NCBI GenBank assembly: GCA_030536855.1
Contig: JAUNPK010000005.1
Location: forward strand, 32,111-96,110
DNA: 64,000 nt
From: Eubacteriales bacterium
Lineage (GTDB): Bacteria > Bacillota > Clostridia > Lachnospirales > Lachnospiraceae
Direction: 5' to 3'
Of the stretch, positions 20,118 to 28,738 are shown piece after piece. Made by a program: the position numbers and the translations under genes. Numbering within the stretch: the first letter of the stretch is position 1; every line of letters begins with the position of its first letter. The notes beneath the pieces were generated by a model. The model was not told the DNA's origin. It saw only the letters and a list, made by a program, of their open reading frames with translations, and ran no database searches.

Positions 20118-20489
20118 TTGTTAGGCAAAAAAGGTATTCTGGTTGCGATGGTTGCCATTAGTATTCTCATTTTACCATTTATGTACATATTAAGTATTTT
20201 GATAAAAGTCAATGAAGTATTCAACATTGGTGCGATTATGTCAATTTATACACTGGTTTTTCTGTGGATAATTTATATTCTGTATTATCGACTCAAGGAA
20301 CGAAAACTGTTGGCAACAGGAATCACATTTTTATTTGCAATTCCGTTCACACTTTTGATAAATATTACATTATCAAAATTAATTGAAGAACCTGTGATTG
20401 ATGTTTGGGATATATTATCTGTATTTATCCTGTTGATAGTGTCAGTTGCTTTTATAATTGGAGATTATGCACGAAAAAAGGTTTTGTAA
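20118..20489 (+). CDS. Four-helix membrane protein, possibly truncated
   Basis: 123 residues with four predicted helices (about 8-28, 38-58, 67-88, 97-117). I recognise no family. The TTG at 20118 has no clear ribosome site, and an ATG at 20148 has only a distant AAGG, so the N-terminus may be missing. It is followed by a decayed DNA-binding regulator. A membrane protein plus wHTH regulator at the edge of an inserted segment looks like the remains of a small regulated unit. Confidence 0.45.
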   Translation: MLGKKGILVAMVAISILILPFMYILSILIKVNEVFNIGAIMSIYTLVFLWIIYILYYRLKERKLLATGITFLFAIPFTLLINITLSKLIEEPVIDVWDILSVFILLIVSVAFIIGDYARKKVL

Positions 20490-20580
20490 GATAAGCCATT
20501 TTCTGAGTCACTTGAAAATTCAAGATTCAGAAGATAAACGTTATTTGAAAAATGTTAGCGTGAGGTACATATATGGGAAA

Positions 20581-20993
20581 ATGTTAATACTGACATTTGA
20601 AGACAGCGAGGAAGATATACTAAACCACATAGTTTCTTATGTCAGTGCAGGAGCGAAGGTATTTCAGGTGGTAGAAAATGCAAGAACAGGATTAAGATTT
20701 GATGGATTGGAAATAGATGTTGCAAATCGTTTGGTAAGAAAGCAGAAACAGGAAATAGATTTGACCTTTACCGAGTTTGAAATTTTGCATTTATTAGCAA
20801 GAAATCCGGGCAGAGTGTTTAGCAAAGAGCAGATATATAATAGTGTTTGGAAAGAACCATATTTCGGTGATTACAACATTGTTATGAGTCATATCCGCAA
20901 CATACGGGAAAAGATAAAGGTAACCCTAGCAAGCCAATTTACATTCAGACAGTATGGGGAGTCGGCTATAAATTTAATAACAAACTAAAATGA
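20581..20993 (+). pseudogene. OmpR-type winged-helix regulator, frameshifted near its end
   Basis: From ATG 20581 the protein has a short N-terminal domain (MLILTFEDSEED..., no phosphorylated receiver) and an OmpR/PhoB wHTH (LTFTEFEILHLLARNPGRVFSKEQIY, VMSHIRNIREKI). In that frame the end is nonsense (stop at 20988). The next frame from about 20925 restores the family ending NPSKPIYIQTVWGVGYKF and stops at 20993. A one-base change near 20918-20925 therefore removed the wing. The open frame can also be extended upstream to a TTG at 20458, without support. Confidence 0.7.
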
Positions 20994-21124
20994 GCAGGTA
21001 TTGCAGAGTGTTTGTAATATCTGCTTTTTATATGGCTGATAATAATGGTTTACAGGTTTTATTCCGTTATAGTAGTAAAATCAATATAAAATACATTGAA
21101 ATGAGAAAAATACGAATATATATG

Positions 21125-21152
21125 TTGATTTTATGCAAAAACTGTATATACT
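21125..21152 (+). promoter_or_regulatory. Candidate promoter of the AAA-RloB-MBL operon
   Basis: TTGATT (21125-21130), 16 bases, TATACT (21147-21152), 31 bases before the ATG at 21184. Confidence 0.5.
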
Positions 21153-21183
21153 AGAAAGTAGAAAAGAAGGTGAGGTAGCAATC

Positions 21184-22446
21184 ATGTTAATTCAATTTAA
21201 TTTTAAAAATTTCAAATCATTTAGAGATGAGGCTAGTTTGGACTTGTCCGCAGCGAAGATGACAGAGTTCTCGGATAGAGTAGTGACTGTTGGTAGTGAG
21301 AAGATTCTGCCGGTTGCTGCCATTTATGGAGCAAACGCAAGCGGGAAGTCTAATATATATAATGCTTTTGAATATATGTCTGATTATGTTGTTGATTCTT
21401 TTAAGTATGGCGATGAAGAGGAAAAGTTTGAGGAATACAGACCTACTCCGTTCTTATTCGACTCCACATCTGCCAGTGCAGAATCCAGCTTTGAAGTTTA
21501 TTTCACCTTGCCAAGCGACAAGGCAGAGAGAACATATAATTATGGTTTCTGCATTAACAAAGAAGGTGTAACGGAGGAATGGCTCAACTCTAAGGCAAAG
21601 ACTGCCAGAAAGTACAGTACCGTATTTTACCGTGGGACTTCCGATGACGAGTTGGATTTATCCGGATTCCCGAAGAGCAGTAGGGATAATATCCAGGTTG
21701 CTCTTGAAAAGCAGGTGCTCATTATATCTTTGGGAGCGAAGTTGAAAGTCGGTAAGTGTAAGGCAATCAGAGATTGGTTCCTGGCAAATGAATTTGCTGA
21801 TTTTGGCGATCCTTTCACAAACTTCTTCATGTCCCGCAGATTGCCAAAGGGATTTGTAGAAAACAAGGATGTTCAGCAGAAGGTGGTAGAATATTTTGCA
21901 TCTTTTGACGAGCATATCAAGGACTTTAGGATTGAAAAGGTTCCTCACGATGGAGAAACAAAAGAGGATACCTATAAAATTAATGCTCTTCATAAAATGA
22001 TTGATTCGGATGGTATGGCAGAAATCCCTTTAGGAATGGAGTCTGCCGGAACATTGAAAATGTTTGCATTATATCCGGAATTACAAGAAGTATTGGAAAA
22101 GGGAAGCGTATTCTTTATTGATGAATTAAATGCCCGTCTTCATCCGTTGCTTGTAAGAAACTTTTTGCTTACATTCTTAAATCCGGAAATCAATGTAGGT
22201 CATGCACAGCTTGTATTTACAACTCATGACACATGGCAGTTGTCTAATCAGCTGTTACGTCGTGATGAAATATGGTTTGTGGAAAAGGATGATAGAGGCG
22301 TTTCTACACTGTATTCATTGGCTGATTTTGTGGATGAGGATGGTTCCCGTATCCGTAAGGACGAAAGCTATGAGAAGAATTATTTGATAGGAAAGTATGG
22401 TGCAATCCCTACCTTAAAGAGTATTGATATATTTAAGGAGGATTGA
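21184..22446 (+). CDS. AAA-family (ABC-type) ATPase, AbiLi/RloA-like
   Basis: 420 residues. The Walker A is GANASGKS at 49-56, the Walker B ends FFIDELN with D313-E314, and the H-loop is TTHDT with His348. This is the AAA_15/AAA_21 ATPase type found in many abortive-infection and anti-phage operons. ATG at 21184 follows GAAGGTGAGG; the earlier in-frame ATG at 21133 lies in the promoter. The RloB gene starts two bases after its stop. ATPase plus RloB is the composition known for AbiL. I infer that the ATPase senses or restrains the RloB effector. Confidence 0.85.
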   Translation: MLIQFNFKNFKSFRDEASLDLSAAKMTEFSDRVVTVGSEKILPVAAIYGANASGKSNIYNAFEYMSDYVVDSFKYGDEEEKFEEYRPTPFLFDSTSASAESSFEVYFTLPSDKAERTYNYGFCINKEGVTEEWLNSKAKTARKYSTVFYRGTSDDELDLSGFPKSSRDNIQVALEKQVLIISLGAKLKVGKCKAIRDWFLANEFADFGDPFTNFFMSRRLPKGFVENKDVQQKVVEYFASFDEHIKDFRIEKVPHDGETKEDTYKINALHKMIDSDGMAEIPLGMESAGTLKMFALYPELQEVLEKGSVFFIDELNARLHPLLVRNFLLTFLNPEINVGHAQLVFTTHDTWQLSNQLLRRDEIWFVEKDDRGVSTLYSLADFVDEDGSRIRKDESYEKNYLIGKYGAIPTLKSIDIFKED

Positions 22447-22448
22447 GT

Positions 22449-23090
22449 ATGGCGAAAAAGGATAGAACAGGTAACCGAAAATCGCGAGAGCAGAGAAAAC
22501 AATTCAAAGTGCCGGAATTAGGTTACTATCTGATTGTTACCGATACAGAAGCTACAGAGCGTTGTTACTTTACAGGACTCCATCAGGCTTTGCCGGAGGA
22601 TGTTAGAAATAAGCTGGTTATTAAGGTTGTGGAGACAAAGACACGTACCATGATTGATAAATGTCTGGAACTCACAGCTTATGATGCACAGTATCGTATC
22701 CCGTGGATTGTATTTGACAGAGATCAGGTGCTTGGGTTTGACGAGATTATTGCAGAAGCAGTGAGTAAAGGAATACAGGTGGGCTGGTCCAATCCATGCT
22801 TTGAAATATGGATGTATGCCTACTTCGGTGCCATGCCGGCAATCCAAGATTCTTGGACTTGCTGCTCGGATTTTGGACGAGTATTTGAAACCAAAATTGG
22901 GCAGAAGTATTCCAAAGCTGATGAGCAGATGTACGGAAAACTCTGTAAATCCGGTGATGAAGAAAAGGCAATTCAGCTTGCACAACAGAAGCTGGAACAG
23001 TGTATTAGAGAAGGTAAAACAAAACCATCAGAGATGTGTCCGTGTACGACGGTGCATGAGCTGGTGGGTGAGATTAAAAGAAAAATATAG
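22449..23090 (+). CDS. RloB-family protein (AbiLii-like)
   Basis: 213 residues. The family's N-terminal strand and turn, usually CEGxxTE, read TDTEATE here (31-37), with Asp for the first Glu. DRD at 90-92 and the conserved SNPCFEIW at 114-121 are present. The layout resembles a TOPRIM-like nuclease fold; I infer nuclease or RNase activity. AAGGAGGA (22435-22442) is six bases before the ATG. It overlaps neither neighbour but is tightly packed, and the MBL gene starts 11 bases after its stop. Confidence 0.82.
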   Translation: MAKKDRTGNRKSREQRKQFKVPELGYYLIVTDTEATERCYFTGLHQALPEDVRNKLVIKVVETKTRTMIDKCLELTAYDAQYRIPWIVFDRDQVLGFDEIIAEAVSKGIQVGWSNPCFEIWMYAYFGAMPAIQDSWTCCSDFGRVFETKIGQKYSKADEQMYGKLCKSGDEEKAIQLAQQKLEQCIREGKTKPSEMCPCTTVHELVGEIKRKI

Positions 23091-23101
23091 GGGGAATGGT
23101 T

Positions 23102-24223
23102 ATGATGATTAGAAGTTTTTTACCTGTTGGGCAGGGAGCATTTTATTGTGAGCAATTTGGGGGATTTGCTGAAACAGAACGGGTAAATATTATTTATGAC
23201 TGTGGGTCTTCAACAAATGTAAAATTGGTCGAGGAACAAATAAAAAATAATTTTGAAAAAAATGAGATTATTCATGCAGTATTTATTTCACATTTAGATA
23301 ATGATCATATTAATGGAATCCCTTTTTTGTTAAAGTATTGTAAGGTTAAAAAAATATTTTTCCCGTTATTAACAGAGTCAAATGCAAAGTATATAAAATT
23401 ATATAATTTAATCAAAAATAATGAAAAAGAATCATTTGCGTCTTCTTTTGTGGACAATCCCTATGAAGCATTCAATCAATTAAACATAGAATATAGTCCA
23501 AGATTATATCAAATCAGTGAAAATGAGCAAGGAGATAATAGAATTGATGCAATAACAATCTCCTCGGGAGAGAATGTTGCCGATATTATTTTTGAAAATA
23601 CTATTAGCAATTACGACATATACAGGAAATGGGTATATATTCCTCACAATTTTAGGCAAACAGATAGGATTAAGCAGCTGCAAGATGAATTATATAAGTT
23701 GTTTGGGAAGAATATGAACAACGAGGATATACAGGTGATTTGGGAAAATGGAACAGAGATAGTACGTGAAAATATAAAAAATTCCTATAAAGCAGTAAAG
23801 GGATCTTTTAACACAAATTCAATGATCTTATATTCTGGTATGAAGGAACGATGCTATGGGCAAAGTGTAGTTAAATCTATTTGTTATAGGTGTTGCTGTA
23901 ATTGTAATCCAAAAAATGTCGGATGCCTGTATATGGGGGATTATGATGCTTCTGGAAAATACAAGTGGAAGGAATTGATTAATGCATATGCTACATATTG
24001 GAATAATATAGGCTGTGTCCAAATTCCTCATCACGGTTCAAAACATAACTATAATAAAGAACTAGCAAAGTTAGATGCTTATTATATTATATCAGCGGGA
24101 ATGAATAATAGCTATCAGCATCCACATAGTTTGGTAATCAAAGACTTGTTATTTAATGGGAATTTTCCATACATTATAACGGAAAATAAGTCCAGTGAAC
24201 TTCATTTGGTAATAGACATATAG
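23102..24223 (+). CDS. ComEC/Rec2-type metallo-beta-lactamase-fold hydrolase
   Basis: 373 residues. The metal motif SHLDNDH gives HxDxDH at 64-69. Further ligands are in MGDYD near 282-286, PHHGSKHN at 309-316 and HPHS near 340-343; this is the set of ComEC-like soluble MBL proteins. No membrane segment. A GGGGG ribosome site (23090-23094) abuts the RloB stop, so the three genes are one operon. A Cys cluster (CYRCCCNCNP near 265-274) is unusual. It is probably a nuclease or phosphodiesterase acting as a third component. It is more AT-rich than its two partners. Confidence 0.8.
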   Translation: MMIRSFLPVGQGAFYCEQFGGFAETERVNIIYDCGSSTNVKLVEEQIKNNFEKNEIIHAVFISHLDNDHINGIPFLLKYCKVKKIFFPLLTESNAKYIKLYNLIKNNEKESFASSFVDNPYEAFNQLNIEYSPRLYQISENEQGDNRIDAITISSGENVADIIFENTISNYDIYRKWVYIPHNFRQTDRIKQLQDELYKLFGKNMNNEDIQVIWENGTEIVRENIKNSYKAVKGSFNTNSMILYSGMKERCYGQSVVKSICYRCCCNCNPKNVGCLYMGDYDASGKYKWKELINAYATYWNNIGCVQIPHHGSKHNYNKELAKLDAYYIISAGMNNSYQHPHSLVIKDLLFNGNFPYIITENKSSELHLVIDI

Positions 24224-24372
24224 CGAGTTTTATATAGTGAGTTGTTCAAAATATTCATTAATCGAATTTATCCGACAATTACTCTATACACGTGATATAC
24301 AACTGACCTCAAAACCCCGGTAAATCTGCGGATACCTCAGAAGCTGCCATGTTAGCTCAGGGTGTATGCTAA

Positions 24373-24510
24373 CTTATAGCGAGGAAGTAAACCAAGCACG
24401 AACGAAGTGAGTATTTGGTTTTAACCGAGCGTATATCGCCAAAAACATAAAGCACGAAGTGCGATGGTCGCGTAGCGAACAGTTTTGGGCGATTCGTTTA
24501 CTATAATAAA
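24373..24510. repeat. Palindrome-rich repeat block inside the right border
   Basis: This 138-base block is absent from the left copy. It contains AAACCAA / TTGGTTT, CACGAACGAAGTG-like and GCACGAAGTGC palindromes, and outer GTAAAC / GTTTAC arms. It looks like a dispersed REP or MITE-type unit that landed between the gdhA stop and its terminator. Confidence 0.5.
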
Positions 24511-24520
24511 TGATATGGAG

Positions 24521-24557
24521 AAGTCCTGGAAATGATGAATTCCCGGGGCTTTTCTTT
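24521..24557 (+). terminator. Second copy of the gdhA terminator
   Basis: Same stem as at 20006-20042, with one change in the loop. Confidence 0.7.
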
Positions 24558-24789
24558 ATGTGTTGATGAAGGATATTGAGTTTATACTCTTTGTGGAAAT
24601 ATTGTAATTTTGCAGCTAATTATTGCGGTATTACGAAAATGATGTTACAATACTTCACGTCACAAAATAGGAGATTGCAAAACGCATTTCTAACGTGGGT
24701 ACAAAGTTGTACATACCACGCAATCACATATATGGTACTAATCAGTTTCGTAATTTCCCATATGTTATAAAACAAAAAGGAGAACACTA

Positions 24790-25416
24790 ATGAAAAAATT
24801 TTTAGCAATTACATTAACTGTCCTCACATTTGCAGCATTTGCAGGATGTGGAAAAAATGATGATGTTGCAGTTTCAGGAGATTCAGTGACATTGCCTTCA
24901 ACAGTGGCAAGCACAACAAAGGAAGCAGCAACTCAGGCAACAAAGGCAAGCAGTTCGGCACCAACGATTTCTGCACCATTATCATCATCAGAGGGAACAG
25001 TTGTATCCGGTATTTACTGTTCATTAACAATCCCTTCTACATGGGATAAGGGTACATCTTCATATTCACAGGTTGATATTATTATTGCAGAAAAACAGGT
25101 CAGCAACGGATTTAACACCAATATCAACGTTGTTGTTGAGTCAACATCATTAGGAGCTGATGCATATCTTGCTGCGGCAAAAAATAGCCTTTCCAATGCA
25201 GGATATACTGTGGGAGCTACAGGCTCATGTACAATAAACAATACATACTGCACAACATTAGAATATACTGCATCAGCAAATGGAATTTTGATAAATGGAA
25301 CACAGTATTACTACGCAACAGGTAGCAAGGTATATGTTATTACTTATAGTGGAACGACTCCTGTTTCTCAAAATGCAGTAGCAAAATCTATTATTGCAAG
25401 CTTTAAGCCACTGTAA
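24790..25416 (+). CDS. Lipoprotein, PsbP/DcrB-like fold possible
   Basis: 208 residues with a lipoprotein signal peptide whose lipobox ends at Cys20 (FAGC). A Ser/Thr/Ala linker spans about 28-72, and a compact beta-rich domain of about 135 residues starts at VSGIYCSLTIPSTW. The domain layout recalls the small DcrB/PsbP-like lipoproteins of clostridia; function unknown. AAAAGGAG precedes the ATG. It probably lay directly downstream of gdhA before the island was inserted. Confidence 0.7.
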   Translation: MKKFLAITLTVLTFAAFAGCGKNDDVAVSGDSVTLPSTVASTTKEAATQATKASSSAPTISAPLSSSEGTVVSGIYCSLTIPSTWDKGTSSYSQVDIIIAEKQVSNGFNTNINVVVESTSLGADAYLAAAKNSLSNAGYTVGATGSCTINNTYCTTLEYTASANGILINGTQYYYATGSKVYVITYSGTTPVSQNAVAKSIIASFKPL

Positions 25417-25707
25417 TTATCCGGGACTTATGGGTGGGGCTGCCACACTAAGAAGTATTATGCTTGTAAATATCCATATAATCTGTACAAGAAGGTATAA
25501 AGTTATTTATAATATCTCTTGCGGAGACTTTGAGGATATTCAAGCAAATAATCTTAGGGTGACAGCTCTTTTTTCTTATTAACTGTTGATATTAACGGTT
25601 GATATGTAATTGCAAGAGATTAATAATATATCTTACAAAGGGCATGGAATGTAACTGTAATCCTGTCGGATTAAGAAGATGACAGTTGGCATATGGAGGA
25701 TTAATAC

Positions 25708-27237
25708 ATGGCAAATCTGTTTGATGGTATAAAATTAATGTCGGATGATGAAATAAGAATTCAGATATCTTATTTTGAGACGGTAAATATTACCAATGCA
25801 GCGAAAGAAACAGGATATCGTGTTATTTCAGAACTTGCAGATATAGCTAATTCACTTGCAGAAGTATTCAGTGCAAAGGCACCTTTTGAATATCAGGTTA
25901 AAAAGGTGTCGGACATGCTTTCCGATAATATAATTAAGTTAAAGACCATATCCAGGGATGAACTGGATATAATGCTTAAAAACAAAATAAATGAAGTTAT
26001 CAGGTCTGTAACAGGAGAAATTATCACAGAGGAGGACAGCTTTGAAAAGACAGCCTATGCCATGGTAAATGTAGCAGCATCAGGGTATGGAATTAATAAA
26101 TATATGACAACATCTCATAAAATTGAAGAAATACGCATACATTATAACAATGCATTTATAAAGAATCTCCAGAGCAATATTCAGAAAATGACGGAGGAGG
26201 ATTTAAAAAAAGATGCTCTTATAATGGATAAAAATCTTGGGATGGCAGGAATTGACACAAAGAGGATGGTTCAGAAAAGTCTGATGCCTGTTACCTTCAA
26301 CGGTATGGGGGTGCTTAAGCTGCTTAAAAAACAGAAGAATACAGCAAAACTGGAGATGGCAATTCATCTGCTTGGAATAGACGCTTTTAATTACCAGAAT
26401 GCGGAAATAAAAACCATGTATCAGGTGTTAAAAAATCTTGGTAGCATCAGAAGTCTTGTATTGTCCAGATTAATATGGTTTGCAGCCAATAAGTACGGAA
26501 AAAAGTTCTATGTTGATACTAAACTTTTGCCATCATATATTCCTGAAGAATTAAAGGAAGAAGAGGAAGCACAGGAAAAGGTGTACCGCTCCTTGCTGGA
26601 ACAGATGGATGATGTAGAGAAAGTTGTATTAAAATGCCAGAAGGAAATAGAATTAAAAAAGAATGCATTGGAAGAGGTAAGGGTAAAATTTGAGAATGAG
26701 TCGGAAAAATTTGACGAAGTTTCAAAAAGATTTTCAGATTTAGAGGAGAAAAAGGACGATTATATAAATAACCGTCGTTCTGAGAATGAGACAAAAAGTT
26801 ACTATAATCAGGTTAATACCGTTAAAGCGGAGCTTGACAGAGTTACTGAAAGCTACAAAAGGCGTAAGGACAAGCTGTATGAACTGGCTGGAGATCTTGC
26901 TAATCTTAATTCCAAGTTGGAAATTGAAAAAAACAGACAAACAGCTGTTGAGTCCAATGGAATCTTACAAATAGAAGAACGCTCATCTGCCCTAAAGAAA
27001 AAATGGATGCCTTATTATTATAAATTCAAATTTGATGAGGATATATTTACTAAGGCTGTTAAAATATTTACCCTTAATGAATTGATGTATATAGAAGAAA
27101 AACTTAAGGAACTACATGAGAGTACAGACATGGGTATTTATCTGAAGGATAACCGGTACATATATGCTTATATTGGGGGCAGAAGGCCTGCTGTCATAAC
27201 ATACGTGGATGGGATTTTTACGGATATATCGAAATAG
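25708..27237 (+). CDS. Coiled-coil protein of unknown function
   Basis: 509 residues, soluble, no signal peptide. The N-terminal half (1-280) is helical and contains LGMAGIDTKRMVQKSLMPVTFNGMGVLKLL. A strong coiled coil rich in Glu and Lys spans about 280-415. A C-terminal domain of about 90 residues holds KKKWMPYYYKFKFDEDIF and a final beta segment. GGAGG lies before the ATG. A nested hairpin (25651-25690; AATCC / GGATT inside AACTGT / ACAGTT) lies just upstream. The family is unknown to me. folC follows after 18 bases, so they are likely co-expressed. Confidence 0.65.
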   Translation: MANLFDGIKLMSDDEIRIQISYFETVNITNAAKETGYRVISELADIANSLAEVFSAKAPFEYQVKKVSDMLSDNIIKLKTISRDELDIMLKNKINEVIRSVTGEIITEEDSFEKTAYAMVNVAASGYGINKYMTTSHKIEEIRIHYNNAFIKNLQSNIQKMTEEDLKKDALIMDKNLGMAGIDTKRMVQKSLMPVTFNGMGVLKLLKKQKNTAKLEMAIHLLGIDAFNYQNAEIKTMYQVLKNLGSIRSLVLSRLIWFAANKYGKKFYVDTKLLPSYIPEELKEEEEAQEKVYRSLLEQMDDVEKVVLKCQKEIELKKNALEEVRVKFENESEKFDEVSKRFSDLEEKKDDYINNRRSENETKSYYNQVNTVKAELDRVTESYKRRKDKLYELAGDLANLNSKLEIEKNRQTAVESNGILQIEERSSALKKKWMPYYYKFKFDEDIFTKAVKIFTLNELMYIEEKLKELHESTDMGIYLKDNRYIYAYIGGRRPAVITYVDGIFTDISK

Positions 27238-27255
27238 GAAGTGATGGAGTGTGGA

Positions 27256-28545
27256 ATGAGATACGAAGAAATTGAAGAATACATGGAATCATTGAGCCAG
27301 TATTCAAAAGGGACAGGCGTTGAGAGGGGAGAAAAACTGCTTTCGCTGCTTGGTAATCCGGAGGAAAATTATAAGGTGATTCATGTTGCCGGGACTAATG
27401 GTAAGGGCTCTGTGTGTTCATATATTAGTTCTATAATTGAAAAAAACGGACATAGCGTTGGACTTTTCACATCACCACATCTTATTGATATCAGAGAAAG
27501 AATACAAATTAACAGATGTATGATATCAAAACAGGATTTTGAAGAATGCTTTAATGAAGTGTTATCTGCTGTCAAAGAAGACGGCAACATTGAACCTGCT
27601 TATTTCGATTATTTTTTTGCAGTTGCACTTGTTTATTTTGCGAAGAAGAAAGTGGAGTATGTGGTATTGGAAACAGGTCTGGGAGGGAAATATGATGCCA
27701 CCAATTCGGTGAGAAGACCTGTCTGTACGGTAATAACCACCATAGGTCTTGAACATACTGCCATTCTGGGAGAAAGCGTGGAGGAGGTAGCGTCTCAGAA
27801 AGCGGGGATAATTAAGGAACATATTCCTGTTGTATATAGCGGCATGAATCCATTGGCAGCCAATGTGATAGAACATACTGCGAAAGACAAGGATTCTCCG
27901 GCTGTTTCTGTATCCCGGGACGACTATGAAATAACCAAAAATTCACAGGGCTGTATTGATTTTTTGGTACATAATGATTATTATATTAATGATTGTTTCA
28001 GGATAGAGACAGAGGGGCTTTATCAGGCAGAAAATGCGGCTATAGCACTTACCGCATGCAAAGTCATGGAATCTGAGGGAATAATAGAATTGAATCCTGT
28101 TCTTACCCGAAAGGGACTCATTGAAAACAGATGGGCAGGTCGTATGGAGAAGATAACCCATAATATTTACGTTGACGGAGCACATAATCCTCAGGGGATT
28201 GAGTTATTTGTGGAGTCTGTCAGAAGTATATGCCGTAACAAAAGTAAAAAAGCGACACTTTTATTCTCGGTGGTGAGTGATAAGAATTTTGAAGATATGA
28301 TAAGGTGTTTATGCGGTTGCGAATGTTTTTATAAATTTGCAGTAACCGTCACCGGAGGAGCAAGAAAGCTGAGCGGTGATTGTATAAGAGAGACTTTTTT
28401 AAGGTATACGGACAAGCCTGTATTGATATACCATGAGGTTGGGAAAGCTATGGAGGATCTTGATGACGAGGAACTTCTTATGTGTGCCGGTTCCCTTTAT
28501 CTTGTTGCGGATATCAAAAGGGCAGTGATGAAAAATGGAGGATAA
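27256..28545 (+). CDS. folC: Folylpolyglutamate / dihydrofolate synthase
   Basis: 429 residues. The ATP loop VAGTNGKGSVCSYI lies near 42-55, TSPHLIDIRERI follows it, and ETGLGGKYDATN and DGAHNPQGIE mark the Mur-ligase-like core and C-terminal domain. It adds glutamate to folates. ATG at 27256 is six bases after GGAG (27246-27249); GTG 27241 and ATG 27244 lack sites. It sits between the coiled-coil gene and a tiny acidic ORF. Confidence 0.92.
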   Translation: MRYEEIEEYMESLSQYSKGTGVERGEKLLSLLGNPEENYKVIHVAGTNGKGSVCSYISSIIEKNGHSVGLFTSPHLIDIRERIQINRCMISKQDFEECFNEVLSAVKEDGNIEPAYFDYFFAVALVYFAKKKVEYVVLETGLGGKYDATNSVRRPVCTVITTIGLEHTAILGESVEEVASQKAGIIKEHIPVVYSGMNPLAANVIEHTAKDKDSPAVSVSRDDYEITKNSQGCIDFLVHNDYYINDCFRIETEGLYQAENAAIALTACKVMESEGIIELNPVLTRKGLIENRWAGRMEKITHNIYVDGAHNPQGIELFVESVRSICRNKSKKATLLFSVVSDKNFEDMIRCLCGCECFYKFAVTVTGGARKLSGDCIRETFLRYTDKPVLIYHEVGKAMEDLDDEELLMCAGSLYLVADIKRAVMKNGG

Positions 28546-28546
28546 T

Positions 28547-28693
28547 ATGATAGATTTTGATGAAGAGATACAAAAATTTCAGCCTAGCCTTGAGGTTGAG
28601 GATGCAGAGGATGCAATTTATAACAATGATGTACCTGATATAACAGATTTAATTAATAAGATTATTGATGGGGGAAATGGTACAGAAAAGTAG
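28547..28693 (+). CDS. Small acidic protein, 48 residues
   Basis: The product begins MIDFDEEIQKFQPSLEVEDA and ends INKIIDGGNGTEK. It is very acidic, soluble and has no membrane segment. Translation is well supported: GGAGG (28537-28541) is five bases before the ATG, one base after the folC stop. The next gene has its own site 46 bases later. It may be a small regulator or adaptor for its neighbours; I recognise no family. Confidence 0.7.
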   Translation: MIDFDEEIQKFQPSLEVEDAEDAIYNNDVPDITDLINKIIDGGNGTEK

Positions 28694-28738
28694 TTGTGAA
28701 GTAGAATTGTTTCTTTGCTCACAATATGGAGGATAGCT

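Larger units (their letters stand above)
24346..24566 (+). repeat. Right copy of the gdhA 3'-end duplication
   Basis: The eight codons A-M-L-A-Q-G-V-C plus TAA recur with three changes from gdhA, all silent (GCT/GCC, GGC/GGT, TGT/TGC). The codons before them do not match gdhA, so the breakpoint is at 24345/24346. The terminator segment 24513-24566 is 53/54 identical to 19998-20051. Confidence 0.85.
24224..24789. other. Right border of the island
   Basis: 566 bases without a convincing gene. It holds the repeated gdhA C-terminal codons (24346-24372), a palindrome-rich block (24373-24510), the second gdhA terminator (24513-24566) and a 220-base AT-rich leader before the lipoprotein gene. An open frame at 24576-24770 has no ribosome site and an implausible composition. 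Confidence 0.6.

Noticed and set aside
22518-22985. Minus-strand open frame inside the RloB gene
   Set aside because: RloB motifs are on the plus strand and translation signals are missing on the minus strand.
24373-24510. Repeated GCACGAA blocks as a CRISPR array or tRNA
   Set aside because: No regular spacer length, no cloverleaf; these are short palindromes.
24576-24770. 64-codon frame before the lipoprotein
   Set aside because: No ribosome site and an improbable protein; better seen as leader DNA.
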